NCBI GenBank assembly: GCA_018263005.1
Contig: JADFDH010000003.1
Location: forward strand, 62,001 to 126,000
Source of the DNA: Methanobacterium sp.
Lineage (GTDB): Archaea; Methanobacteriota; Methanobacteria; Methanobacteriales; Methanobacteriaceae
Reading direction: 5' to 3'
Length of the DNA stretch: 64,000 nt
Below the pieces are notes generated by a model. That model saw nothing but the letters and a program-made list of their open reading frames with translations. It had not been told where the DNA came from and did not search any database. Positions 1 to 10,630 of this stretch are shown piece by piece. Numbering within the stretch: the first letter of the stretch is position 1; every line of letters starts with the position of its first letter. The translations under genes and the position numbers were made by a program.

Positions 1-521
<521 letters not shown>

Positions 522-768
522 TAACTATTACATCTATTCAGTTAGGTGTAAGATATAACAAATCAAAACTGAAAAACTCAACCCCGCCACAACGCCCCCG
601 GAACCTCACCGAATGTTACTCCCAGTCGGCCCTGCAGGTATTCATCAAACATTTATCTGGTAGTTTTCAGGTTTATAAAGGTGCCTAAAACACTATTTTC
701 TTTTCAGCAATAAACCTGCTTCATCACAAATCCTTGAGAGCCACTATAGTAAAATTCGTTTTTTTTTA
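522..768. other. Intergenic region between converging genes, with a GC-rich patch
   Basis: This gap lies between two convergent genes. Bases about 575-640 are clearly richer in G+C than the surroundings. On the minus strand they encode a 24-codon frame (MFDEYLQGRLGVTFGEV...) ending in a stop, preceded at once by an in-frame stop. That looks like the fossil of a longer gene rather than a functional gene. A T-run near 760-770 could serve as terminator for gdhA. Confidence 0.4.
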
Positions 769-2838
769 TCAAATCTTATCTATCTTTAAAAATCGGGAGT
801 TGATGGCCACTATTATGGTACTCGCTGACATCAATATGGCTCCTGCTGCGGGTGTGAGGATTATTCCATATGCAAAGAGAACACCCGCTGCTATGGGAAT
901 GGCAAAAATGTTATATCCAGTACCCCATAATAAATTCTGAACCATTTTATTATAAGTGGATTTGGCCAGCCTAACCACATAAACCACGTCCAGGGGATTG
1001 CTTCTGACCAGGACTACATCACCCGTCTCAATGGCCACATCAGTACCCGCACCAATGGCTATTCCCACATCTGCTTGGGCCAGTGCCGGTGCATCGTTTA
1101 TACCATCACCGGTCATAGCCACTGTTAAACCTTCTGATTGTATTTGTCTTACTTTAAGAGCCTTTTCCTGGGGTAAAACTTCAGAATAATATTTATCAAT
1201 TCCCACTTCCTTTGCTACCCATTCTGCAACTTCTCTACGATCCCCTGTGATCATTATACACTCAATACCCATACTCTTAAGTATCTTTATGGCTTTCCCG
1301 GACTCTTCCCTAACCATATCAGCTAATGCAATAGCCCCTTTCAGTTCACCATCAACAACCAGGAATATAATCGTTTTTCCCTGTAAAAAAAGTTTTTCAA
1401 TTTTTTCATTGCTAAATTGAACCCCTCTCTCCTTCAAGTAACCGGGACTCACCACTTCTACAAATTCACCATTGACCATCCCCTGCACACCTTTTCCAGG
1501 GACAGATTTAAAACTATCAACATCAAATACTTCTTCTGCTTTTTTCACCACACCTTTAGCAAGTGGATGTTCAGAGAATTTCTCCAGTGAAGATGTATAC
1601 TTTAATATCTTATCCTTATCATAATCGCCGCTGGTAGGCATTATATCTGTAACACCAAACTTACCCTGGGTTAATGTGCCTGTTTTATCAAATATCACAG
1701 CATCAATATTTCTTGATCTTTCAAATGACATGCGATTCCTAATTAATAGTCCATTACGTGCTGATAATGCAGTTGATACTGCAACTACCAGGGGAACTGC
1801 CAGTCCCAGGGCATGTGGACAGGTTATAACCATCACCGTCACCGCCCTCTCCAGAGCATATTCAAAGCCTAAGTTCGAGAAAATTAACCAGGCAAGGAGG
1901 GTTATAAATCCACCTGAAAGTGCAATTACAGTTAATCCTGTGGCAAAACGATCGGCGAGGTTCTGTGTCTTTGAACGGGTTGATTGGGCTTCTTCCACCA
2001 GATCCATTACCTGTGATAAGAATGATTCCTTTCCAGTTTTTTTAATCTCCACAGTAACGGATCCTTCTCCATTGATGGATCCACCTATTACTTCGGCGCC
2101 TAATTCTTTTAATACTGGTTCTGATTCACCGGTGAGCATAGATTCATTGATGGTGGTAGTTCCCTTTATTATAATTCCATCTACCGGTACTTTTTCACCG
2201 GGTTTTATAATTACCTTATCATTCACTGATACACTGTCTAAGGGCACATCCTGGGTACTTCCATCATCCAATAATTTATGTGCATGTGATGGAAGAAGTT
2301 GAACCAGCTCTTCCAGTGCCCTGGAAGCTCCCATAACAGATTTCATCTCTAACCAATGCCCGATGAGCATTATATCAATTAATGTGGCCAGTTCCCAGAA
2401 AAATACTTCTCCCATAAGTCCAAAAACCACTGCACTGCTATATAGATATGCGCTGCTTATGGCTACAGCTATTAAAGTATCCATTCCAGGAACATGTGAT
2501 TTTAATTGTTGATAAAATCCCTTAAGAAATGGATAACCACCGTAAAAGTAAACTAATGTTGATAGAATAAAGAGAAGATAAAAATCTCCATTGAATCTTA
2601 GAGATTCTCCTAATCCCATCAATTCCTGAATGGTGGGTGATAAGATAAGTATGGGAATAGTAAGAATCAGGGATATCCAGAATCTCTTCTTCAAATCATC
2701 GATCATGGATGTGTGTTCATGTTCACCATGTTTCCGGTGGTCATGATCCATCTCCTTCCCACATACAACACATTTAGTACTATGGCTATCATTATGAGAA
2801 TTATGGTCCATTTGATCCTGAGAATCTTGATGATCCAT
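769..2838 (-). CDS. copB: CopB-type heavy-metal P1B ATPase
   Basis: A 689-residue P-type ATPase expected to pump copper (or silver) out across the cytoplasmic membrane. The first 45 residues are rich in His and Asp with a CxxC pair (KCVVCGKEM) and replace the ferredoxin-like metal domain of CopA-type pumps. Following this are membrane helices, the phosphatase motif TGES (about 236-239), the metal-site motif CPH (about 340-342), the phosphorylated aspartate in DKTGT (about 384-388), the SEHPLAKG motif of the nucleotide domain and the hinge GDGINDAPAL. A His-rich N terminus with CPH rather than CPC is the pattern of the CopB subgroup. The length is normal and no key residue is missing. It is transcribed alone, towards gdhA. 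No copper regulator lies next to it. Metal specificity is inferred from the motif class. Confidence 0.93.
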   Translation of the reverse strand: MDHQDSQDQMDHNSHNDSHSTKCVVCGKEMDHDHRKHGEHEHTSMIDDLKKRFWISLILTIPILILSPTIQELMGLGESLRFNGDFYLLFILSTLVYFYGGYPFLKGFYQQLKSHVPGMDTLIAVAISSAYLYSSAVVFGLMGEVFFWELATLIDIMLIGHWLEMKSVMGASRALEELVQLLPSHAHKLLDDGSTQDVPLDSVSVNDKVIIKPGEKVPVDGIIIKGTTTINESMLTGESEPVLKELGAEVIGGSINGEGSVTVEIKKTGKESFLSQVMDLVEEAQSTRSKTQNLADRFATGLTVIALSGGFITLLAWLIFSNLGFEYALERAVTVMVITCPHALGLAVPLVVAVSTALSARNGLLIRNRMSFERSRNIDAVIFDKTGTLTQGKFGVTDIMPTSGDYDKDKILKYTSSLEKFSEHPLAKGVVKKAEEVFDVDSFKSVPGKGVQGMVNGEFVEVVSPGYLKERGVQFSNEKIEKLFLQGKTIIFLVVDGELKGAIALADMVREESGKAIKILKSMGIECIMITGDRREVAEWVAKEVGIDKYYSEVLPQEKALKVRQIQSEGLTVAMTGDGINDAPALAQADVGIAIGAGTDVAIETGDVVLVRSNPLDVVYVVRLAKSTYNKMVQNLLWGTGYNIFAIPIAAGVLFAYGIILTPAAGAILMSASTIIVAINSRFLKIDKI

Positions 2839-3126
2839 ATATTATCCCACAGATGTTTTTATTCATATTAGATATTTTCTGAAAATAGATTATACTTTAT
2901 CCAGTTTTTCTGAAATAGATAATTTTTCCTCTTTTTATAAAAATATATTATTTATATCCAGTTTTTATGAAAATATATTATTTATATTCCATTCAAATTA
3001 CACATTTTTTGAACTGATTATAAATCCATATTATAATTATGTATTTTCTGATGATAAAATTTGAGACATCTAGGTGATTGGGTAAACTATTTCTTTTAGG
3101 TAACATCTTATTAATAATAGAGAATT
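2839..3126. promoter_or_regulatory. Divergent promoter region with short AT-rich direct repeats
   Basis: This region drives the metal ATPase leftwards and the radical SAM gene rightwards. It contains two near-identical AT-rich units at about 2932-2960 and 2962-2990 (period about 30, built on TTTTTATRAAAATATATTA) and a diverged third copy near 2900. They overlap the place expected for archaeal TATA boxes, so they could be promoter duplications or regulator sites. No clear palindrome is present. Confidence 0.4.
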
Positions 3127-4581
3127 ATGAAAATTATGTTCATTGAACCGCCTAAAGAGTTCTGGTTTGTGATGGGGGAGTATATGCCCCCTCCACTGGG
3201 TATATTACAGTTAGCTGCTTTTCTGGAAGATAAAGGAGATGGCTGGGACCTGGATGTGGTGGATTGTCAGGCGGAAGGATTAGATTGGAGGGGTCTTCAA
3301 AGGAGAATAGAATCCTATGATCCTGACCTGGTGGTGGTGAGTTCCCTATCTACCTGTAATGCTTATGTTGTTATCCGTACGGTGGGTCTGGTTAAAATGA
3401 TAGACCCGGACATTAGAACCGTGGTGGGAGGTCAGCATTTCTCTGCTCTGGCGGAACAGAGTCTAAGGGAGTATCCTGAAATTGATTATGTTATCCGTGG
3501 AGAGGGAGAGTTGACTCTACTGGAACTGGTTAAAACTTTAAATAGCCGGGAAAATGTGGGTAAGATAAGAGGTTTATCATTTCGTAAAGATGATCATTTT
3601 CAGGGTAAATCCTCAGAGAATGATATAGTGATCCATAATCCTCCTCGTCCACTGATAGCTAATCTGGATGATCTACCCATTCCTGGTTTTCATCTACTGG
3701 ATGATTATATGGGTAAATACCATTTCAAGATGATGTCTCCTTCTGGCTCTGGTTATGCTATGGTAGAGGCTAGTCGGGGCTGCCAGCATCGCTGCACTTT
3801 CTGTTCTCAGTGGAGCTTCTGGGGCGGCATGCATCGTACTAAAACTCCGCAGAGGGTTGCTGATGAAATGGAATTACTCCTTAATGAATATGGGATCAGT
3901 TTCCAATGGCTTACTGATGATAATCTTGGTTTGGGAAATAAGTACCGGGATCTTTGTGATGAGATAATTAAAAGAGGGCTTTCAGATGATTTGAACTGGT
4001 TTATACAGGCCCGTAGTGATGATATTATTGATAATGAGAAATTGATTCCTAAAATGAGGAAAGCAGGTAATTTCTGGGTGATGGCTGGGCTGGAGCGTCA
4101 TGACCGCCAAACATTGGATAGTTTTAATAAGGGAATAAATAGTTCTGATTCAAAACTGGCTATGCAGCTTTTGAAGGATAATGATATTTTCTCTCAGGCC
4201 ACTCTTATCACTGGTGATCGGAGTGACTCCCACCAGTCTATGGATGAGTTCAGGGAGTTTGTTAATCTGGTTGATCCGGACCTAGCTATCTTCATGATCT
4301 TAACCCCTTTCCCGGGCACTTCTCTTTTTAATCAGGCCCATCAGAATGGTTGGATTGAGGATTATAACTGGAGTAACTATGACATGACACATGCGGTCAT
4401 GCCCACGTTACACCTCACCCGTTCGGAGGTTCAGGAAGAGCTTTTCCTGTGTTATCGTGATTTCTATGGTAGTATGAAAAGACGTTTAACCGGACTTTTC
4501 TCCAGGAACACATTTAAAAAACACACCTACCGTTACATGGCTGGTCAGGGCCTATTGCAGTCCTTGAGGGATTTGATTTGA
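3127..4581 (+). CDS. Cobalamin-binding-domain radical SAM protein (class B type)
   Basis: A 484-residue protein with an N-terminal B12-binding-like Rossmann domain (about 1-150, beginning EPPKEFWFVMGEYMPPPLGIL, with GGQHFSAL and YVIRGEGE) and a radical SAM barrel. The iron-sulfur cluster motif is C219-x3-C223-x2-C226 in RGCQHRCTFCSQW. The family uses a 4Fe-4S cluster and S-adenosylmethionine to form a radical and often transfers methyl groups through cobalamin; BchE and the tetrapyrrole, lipid and antibiotic methylases are relatives. The DxHxxG cobalamin-ligand motif is absent, as in many class B members, so cobalamin use is not certain. The substrate is unknown. It overlaps the next gene by four bases (TTGA), pointing to translational coupling and possibly a joint envelope or lipid function. 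Confidence 0.85.
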   Translation: MKIMFIEPPKEFWFVMGEYMPPPLGILQLAAFLEDKGDGWDLDVVDCQAEGLDWRGLQRRIESYDPDLVVVSSLSTCNAYVVIRTVGLVKMIDPDIRTVVGGQHFSALAEQSLREYPEIDYVIRGEGELTLLELVKTLNSRENVGKIRGLSFRKDDHFQGKSSENDIVIHNPPRPLIANLDDLPIPGFHLLDDYMGKYHFKMMSPSGSGYAMVEASRGCQHRCTFCSQWSFWGGMHRTKTPQRVADEMELLLNEYGISFQWLTDDNLGLGNKYRDLCDEIIKRGLSDDLNWFIQARSDDIIDNEKLIPKMRKAGNFWVMAGLERHDRQTLDSFNKGINSSDSKLAMQLLKDNDIFSQATLITGDRSDSHQSMDEFREFVNLVDPDLAIFMILTPFPGTSLFNQAHQNGWIEDYNWSNYDMTHAVMPTLHLTRSEVQEELFLCYRDFYGSMKRRLTGLFSRNTFKKHTYRYMAGQGLLQSLRDLI

Positions 4582-5240
4582 ATAAAAACAATACTATTTA
4601 TAGTTTTTTATCATTAGCTGGTCTATTTTTTCTGGTTTTAATTTTTCTCTATTCTAATAATAATTTTAATCCCTATAAAATTATTTTCCTATCTATTTTT
4701 ATTTTGATCTGTATCCTGGGGATAACCGCATCTATCTATCCCTCCTATTGTCTTAGAATTCTGAATACAGATGGTACTGAACGATCTGAATGTGATGATA
4801 GGATTATTAGTTATGAGGGACATCATGCTGACTGTGGTGTTTTTAACGATCATGTGTTTAATTTTAAAAATAAGAAGTACTGCGTAGGATGCAGTGGACT
4901 TTTAACCGGAGCATTCCTGGCTATTTTTACCAGTCTTGTTTATGTGTTTTATGGTACGTTCTATTTGATTTTCTGGATGGGGATTATAATGGTCCTGGTC
5001 GCTTTAATTCAGCTTATATTTTTTAGTCCGGAGAATAAATGGATCAAATTTCTCTCCAACCTGGGTTTGGTCTGGGGTTCCGCTTTGATATTCATTGGAC
5101 TCCTAGAATACGGTAATGTCTTTATGGCTGTTTATTTCCTTTTTTTAATACTGGTATGGATTATTACTCGTACGGCTCTTTCACAGGAGAATCATATCCT
5201 GATTTGTGAAAAATGTTTTAGTTTAAAAAATAAATCGTAG
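4578..5240 (+). CDS. Cys-containing polytopic membrane protein coupled to the radical SAM gene
   Basis: A 220-residue integral membrane protein starting at TTG within the stop codon of the preceding gene (TTGA overlap). Two helices fill residues 8-55, then comes a Cys/His loop (HHADCGVFNDHVF, then KYCVGCSGLLTGA) followed by about four more helices and a C-terminal CEKCF motif. The arrangement recalls DUF2085-type proteins, in which a CxxC-G motif sits at the start of a helix, but the similarity is by eye only. The two CxxC pairs could bind a metal or form a disulfide. The overlap suggests that it works with the upstream radical SAM enzyme, perhaps presenting a membrane substrate. Function unknown. 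Confidence 0.75.
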   Translation: MNKNNTIYSFLSLAGLFFLVLIFLYSNNNFNPYKIIFLSIFILICILGITASIYPSYCLRILNTDGTERSECDDRIISYEGHHADCGVFNDHVFNFKNKKYCVGCSGLLTGAFLAIFTSLVYVFYGTFYLIFWMGIIMVLVALIQLIFFSPENKWIKFLSNLGLVWGSALIFIGLLEYGNVFMAVYFLFLILVWIITRTALSQENHILICEKCFSLKNKS

Positions 5241-5298
5241 AGTTGGAAAATAAAATATAAAAGAAGTCTATGTTAAATTAATCCATTAGTCATGGATT

Positions 5299-5604
5299 TT
5301 ATCTTCGGGTGCTGTATATGGCTCCAGCTATGATTAGGATTCCTATTATTACAATTAATGCAGGCCATAGATATCTCCAGATTTCGAATCCATAAATGGA
5401 TGAAAGACCCACTAATATTAGTATTATACCGATTATAACCGGTCCAATAATGTTACCATGGGGAAGTCCAAAACACTCGTCCCTTTGACGTTTGCGATGA
5501 TCCCTGGATCCCATATTATCATCTCCTTTCAGTGATTTTCCACATTGAGAGCAGTATTCTGCTTCATCTTCATTCTTTTTCCCACAACTATCACAATATA
5601 CCAT
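5299..5604 (-). CDS. Zinc-ribbon protein with two membrane helices
   Basis: A small membrane protein of about 101 residues. It opens with a double-CxxC zinc ribbon (YCDSCGKKNEDEAEYCSQCG), then a charged linker (about 30-45), then two hydrophobic helices separated by IYGFEIWRYLWP. The last part resembles the two-helix LiaI/DUF5668-type module common in small envelope-stress proteins. The ATG at 5604 is preferred to the upstream GTG because the GTG lies inside the GGTGG-like ribosome site. Its role is unknown; zinc-ribbon membrane proteins of this kind are common in Methanobacteriales. Confidence 0.75.
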   Translation of the reverse strand: MVYCDSCGKKNEDEAEYCSQCGKSLKGDDNMGSRDHRKRQRDECFGLPHGNIIGPVIIGIILILVGLSSIYGFEIWRYLWPALIVIIGILIIAGAIYSTRR

Positions 5605-5735
5605 ATCCACCACTATTTATTATTTTGATATTAGGTAGGATATATTATTATTGATTTAGGATCATTAGAATTAAGGATTATTAAGTGAATTATGGTTAAA
5701 ATTGAGTGTAGGATAAATAAAAAAATTATTATTTA

Positions 5736-5987
5736 TTAATTGTGTTTAGCTTCTCTGATCAGGGCATATATTAACACCAGGTATCCTAATGCACGTATTA
5801 CTATTATAGAAAGATCTGTACTTGGTGTTCCCAGTAATATCGCCAGATGGGAAATGGTAAATAGTATAAAAGTCAGTGCTACATATAAGGCTAGGACTAT
5901 TTTCTTCGCCTGGTACACCCAGAAACCTAAAATTACTATTATCAAAGTGAAAATGAAGTTCATTAAAACTGTGGTTTCCATGGCCAT
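5736..5987 (-). CDS. Small three-helix membrane protein
   Basis: An 83-residue hydrophobic protein with three predicted membrane helices (about 8-25, 31-53 and 60-77) and a basic C-terminal tail (REAKHN). A GGGGTGA ribosome site sits seven bases before the ATG, supporting a real gene. No family was recognised. It is expressed alone on the minus strand. Confidence 0.65.
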   Translation of the reverse strand: MAMETTVLMNFIFTLIIVILGFWVYQAKKIVLALYVALTFILFTISHLAILLGTPSTDLSIIVIRALGYLVLIYALIREAKHN

Positions 5988-6213
5988 AGGTAATTCACCC
6001 CCTATTATTTTTTTTATTAAATATTTGATCTTGATCTAATTATTTATTTCCATAATCTATTCCTGTTCTAGCGATTTTTTTTCTATTCTACAAAAATAAG
6101 GGGAGATCATAGTTAATTTTTTTCTTGTTCCAGTTTTTTTTTGGAATGTTTGTTTTTTTTAGTTATTATCAGTCGCTAACTTTAAATAGTATGATGACAC
6201 ATGTTTAATTACA

Positions 6214-6226
6214 TGACATATTGTCA
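6214..6226. promoter_or_regulatory. Candidate TetR operator (TGACA-TAT-TGTCA)
   Basis: A perfect inverted repeat with five-base arms sits about 100 bases upstream of the TetR-family gene. Related half-sites occur at about 6194-6202 (GATGACACATG) and 6279-6287 (CATGTCACA), the latter just before a TATA-like ATTTATATAG at 6291-6300. The arrangement suggests autoregulation; binding is inferred. Confidence 0.5.
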
Positions 6227-6309
6227 GAATAATGATACTTTGTCTAAAATATAAAACATATATCAATAATATTGGCATCATGTCACAATAATTTATATAG
6301 ATAAGTAAT

Positions 6310-6317
6310 GGTGATCT
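6310..6317 (+). promoter_or_regulatory. Ribosome binding site that fixes a TTG start
   Basis: GGTGATCT complements the 3' end of archaeal 16S rRNA and sits four bases before the TTG at 6321. The ATG at 6308 and GTG at 6311 are out of frame, so TTG is the likely initiator of the TetR gene. Confidence 0.65.
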
Positions 6318-6320
6318 CCA

Positions 6321-6980
6321 TTGAAAAAAGCCAGTCGTAAAGAAAGAGAACGTGAAATACGTCGTAAGGATATAATAGACGCTGCAAAGATGTTATTCTT
6401 CAATAAAGGATATGAGAACGTGTCTATGAACGACATCGCCCAGGAGGCTGAGATGGCCCGGGGAACTCTCTATCAGTATTTCAAAAATAAGAATGACATA
6501 TATGCAGCTATAGCTATCCGGGCTGCTCTAATACTGGCTGATATGTTCAAAGATGTAGCAAAAGACCAGACCGGTATTGAAAAAATAAAATCACTCAGCC
6601 GGACTTACTATGAGTTCTATAAGAAACACACCGGATATTACCATGCTTACTATCATTCCGGAGTTTTTGACTATCACAGCACGCCTCAAATGGAAAAGTT
6701 AAAAAAAATCAGAAAGATGAACTACCAATTTGTAGTGGATGCTTTAAAAGAGGGCATTGCTGATAAAACCATACGCCATGATATTGACCCCGTAGCCACC
6801 ACTTTAATAATGCTCTCCATGTCTAACAACGTAAACAACATAATTCCCGTAACCCAAATGTATATGGATGAATACGGTCTGACCCAGGATGAACTCTTTG
6901 AAAATAACTTAGAACTGGTTCTGCGTTCTGTAGAAAATGGAATAGAACACCCGAATGATTCTAAAAGGAATATGAGTTGA
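6321..6980 (+). CDS. TetR/AcrR family transcriptional regulator
   Basis: A 219-residue regulator. Residues about 10-60 form the TetR helix-turn-helix (RRKDIIDAAKMLFFNKGYEN, then MNDIAQEAEMARGTLYQYFKNK), with the usual Y-x-Y-F recognition helix. The C-terminal helical ligand domain is of normal length, so the ligand cannot be guessed. Translation starts at TTG after a GGTGATCT site. The 180-base upstream region carries a palindrome and half-sites that may be its own operator. It is followed after six bases by an unknown gene, probably in the same transcript. TetR proteins are much rarer in methanogens than in bacteria, so ancestral transfer is possible. Confidence 0.88.
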   Translation: MKKASRKEREREIRRKDIIDAAKMLFFNKGYENVSMNDIAQEAEMARGTLYQYFKNKNDIYAAIAIRAALILADMFKDVAKDQTGIEKIKSLSRTYYEFYKKHTGYYHAYYHSGVFDYHSTPQMEKLKKIRKMNYQFVVDALKEGIADKTIRHDIDPVATTLIMLSMSNNVNNIIPVTQMYMDEYGLTQDELFENNLELVLRSVENGIEHPNDSKRNMS

Positions 6981-6986
6981 AAAAGA

Positions 6987-7580
6987 ATGTTCACCATAAC
7001 CTATTCATCAAAAAGAAATTGTCCTGATAATCTGCAGAGACTTGATGATCTACAGATTAACGCAGGTTCCTTTACCAATGAAGTTATAGATATCTCCAGA
7101 AATTTTATAGACGACATAATTGAAGAGTTTCAGATCCAAAGAAACACTAATAACCCTTTAAACCAGGAAAAATATATTTATGAACTGCTGCTTTTAGGAA
7201 CACTTTGGAGAATGTACGGTGCCTATCCTGTTTCATCAGGTAAAAAACAGAATAAATTCCTATCTAAAATATTCTCACCCACAAATAAAAAAACAACATC
7301 TAAAAATCTTGAATACAATCAAAGGAACCTGGATAAACTATTCATCTGGTTAGAATCCACAGGCGAATTTAAAAAAGAATTAAAACAGCTGAAAATCTGG
7401 ATTGAATTTCTTAAATTCCAAAACCCCCAAAAATTCAAGGAATATCTGAGAAAAATCATAATCTTCGCAGACTGGTTTAAAAGCAGTAGTAAATATTTAA
7501 TAGGAAGTTACAGCTCCAATGAGAGTAAATTCTTATATTACCTTAGATTAGTGGGATCAGAGATCTCTAATCGTAATTAA
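6987..7580 (+). CDS. Hypothetical soluble protein following the TetR gene
   Basis: A 197-residue protein of no family known to me. It is rich in Lys, Leu and aromatic residues, without membrane segments or signal peptide, and probably all helical. A segment around residues 65-80 (YIYELLLLGTLWRMYGAYP) is strongly hydrophobic and aromatic. The start ATG lies six bases after the TetR stop, suggesting a two-gene operon and possibly a regulated target or co-regulator. No catalytic motif was seen. Confidence 0.6.
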   Translation: MFTITYSSKRNCPDNLQRLDDLQINAGSFTNEVIDISRNFIDDIIEEFQIQRNTNNPLNQEKYIYELLLLGTLWRMYGAYPVSSGKKQNKFLSKIFSPTNKKTTSKNLEYNQRNLDKLFIWLESTGEFKKELKQLKIWIEFLKFQNPQKFKEYLRKIIIFADWFKSSSKYLIGSYSSNESKFLYYLRLVGSEISNRN

Positions 7581-7642
7581 TCAGAATTTATTTATTTTAT
7601 TTTACAAAGTTTCATAAATAATCAGTTAAATAATAAATTAAG

Positions 7643-8170
7643 ATGAATGTTTATATTTCCCTACTCCGGGGAGTGAATGTAGGTGGTCATAAAATTTTAA
7701 TGACCCAACTTAAAGAATTATATGAATCTTTGCATCTTGTTGATGTTAAAACCTACATACAAAGTGGTAACGTCATCTTTCAAAGTAGGGATAATGATGG
7801 TTACAGATTAAAGAATATACTGGAACAGGAAATAGAACGAGTATTTAATTTTCAAATTTCAATAATTATTATGACCAGAGACGAGCTTAAAAAGGTCATA
7901 GAAAATAATCCCTTCTCCAATGAAGATAAAAATAAAATATATATTACATTGTTATCCACATCGTTCAAAGAAATATCAGAAATAGAAATTAAGAATGTAA
8001 AAGATAAGAACGAGAAATATTATCTGGGAAAGAAGGTGATCTACTTATTTTTACCACAAGGCTATGGAAGGACCAAATTAAACAATAATTTCTTCGAAAG
8101 GAAATTGAAAGTAGCTGCAACCACCAGGAACCTTAAAACCATCAAAAAATTATATGAATTAGCTAAATAA
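7643..8170 (+). CDS. DUF1697 family protein
   Basis: A 175-residue protein matching DUF1697 from its signature opening, YISLLRGVNVGGHKILM, followed by LKELYESLHLVDVKTYIQSG and NVIFQS. The family is widespread in bacteria and patchy in archaea; structures show a two-domain alpha/beta fold but no settled function. Length is normal and the C-terminal block (KVAATTRNLKTIKKLYELA) is present, so the gene looks intact. It stands alone, with 62 bases upstream and 60 downstream. Confidence 0.85.
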   Translation: MNVYISLLRGVNVGGHKILMTQLKELYESLHLVDVKTYIQSGNVIFQSRDNDGYRLKNILEQEIERVFNFQISIIIMTRDELKKVIENNPFSNEDKNKIYITLLSTSFKEISEIEIKNVKDKNEKYYLGKKVIYLFLPQGYGRTKLNNNFFERKLKVAATTRNLKTIKKLYELAK

Positions 8171-8239
8171 AACCTAAATTGAAGATATAAAAAAAATCTT
8201 ATTTAAACTTCCAAATAATCCAAGAAGAGGGTGAATTAT

Positions 8240-9624
<1,385 letters not shown>

Positions 9625-9634
<10 letters not shown>

Positions 9635-9677
9635 ACAAATCTAGAAAAGTAACTCTATTGAACAAATCTAGAAAAGT
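9625..9677 (+). repeat. 27-bp tandem duplication across the gadB stop codon
   Basis: Two copies of ACTCTATTGAACAAATCTAG plus AAAAGT at 9625-9650 and 9652-9677, period 27. The unit is a multiple of three and contains the TTG start of the following gene, so it duplicates its first nine codons in frame. Confidence 0.8.
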
Positions 9678-10412
9678 GATTTTATTAAAAAATATCACCA
9701 TGAGCATGAAAGTAAATTAAATCAGGAAAATAGTGCCACTCGGTGGGCATCTAGATCTCCAAGATGGTGGATAGGTATCTTATTTGCCATTGGATCATTA
9801 CTTTTTGCTGTCGGAGCTCTGCCACCATACCGGTCACTGGTAGGTGACTATTACAATGGTCTGACCTTCTTCATTGGTTCCATATTTTTTACCGTCGCAG
9901 CTTTTCTTCAATATCAAGAAACTATCAAAACACCGACAGACTTTATAGGCCCTTTAAATCAGAAATTTAAAATTGTCGCCGGGAAATCAAAGCGAATTGA
10001 CTGGTGGACTGCCGTGGTTCAACTAATAGGGACCATATTTTTCAATTTAAGCACATGGGGTGCTTTAATCCATTTCCATTTCATTAGAACTCTGGATCAG
10101 TTGGTATGGGGTCCCGATGCATTTGGTTCGATTTGTTTCATGATAGCTAGTATATTAGCCTGGTTTAATTTAAATCATTCCTTATGGTCATTCAAACCAC
10201 ATAGTATTCCATGGAGAATAGCTGTTTATAATATTATAGGATCTTTATCCTTTTTAATAGCAGCTGCCGCCTCTTATATCTCACCAAGCTCTGGACACCC
10301 TTATAGTTTATTAATAACAAATCTAGGGACATTTATAGGGGGTATTTTCTTTTTAATAGGTGGAATTCTTTTACTATCCGAAAAAACCATAGATATGTCA
10401 AGAAACAGATGA
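9631..10412 (+). pseudogene. Frameshifted polytopic membrane protein downstream of gadB
   Basis: From the stop at 9669-9671 to 10412 one frame is open and encodes about 240 residues of a membrane protein with about six helices (blocks RWWIGILFAIGSLLFAVGAL, GLTFFIGSIFFTVAAFLQYQ, WWTAVVQLIGTIFF, WRIAVYNIIGSLSFLIAAA). No ATG, GTG or TTG occurs in that frame before 10014, far inside the protein. A start exists in another frame: TTG at 9631 overlaps the gadB stop and reads MNKSRKVTLL then LNKSRKVILLK. Adding one A to the A6 run at 9687-9692 joins it to KKYHHEHESKLNQEN and the membrane part. The simplest reading is a one-base deletion in a homopolymer: either a real pseudogene, programmed slippage, or a sequencing error. 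The layout resembles YrhK-like proteins, by eye only. Confidence 0.7.
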
Positions 10413-10630
10413 TAAAATATTAATTAAGATTAAATCTTAAAATATGGGGCAATTTCAATAAAAACTTGGTAAGATTTAAAAAAAAATAATTTATATTATA
10501 CAAGAAGGGATAATAATTTTTAGATAAAGAAAATTTGAAATTTGTAAAAAAAAGAAAATTCATTAAATCCTAATTATATATTTGAAATCCGAATATTTGA
10601 TGTAATTATATCCATAGGAGCTTAAATCTA
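10413..10630. promoter_or_regulatory. AT-rich upstream region of the aldo/keto reductase gene
   Basis: About 220 bases with long A runs and no open frame. A GGAGC motif at 10617-10621 precedes the ATG at 10631 and is the likely ribosome site. TATA-like ATTATATATT lies at about 10571-10580. Confidence 0.4.

Noticed and set aside
1676..2302. 208-codon plus-strand frame opposite the metal ATPase
   Set aside because: It is a shadow of the strongly supported CopB-type gene, with no family features.
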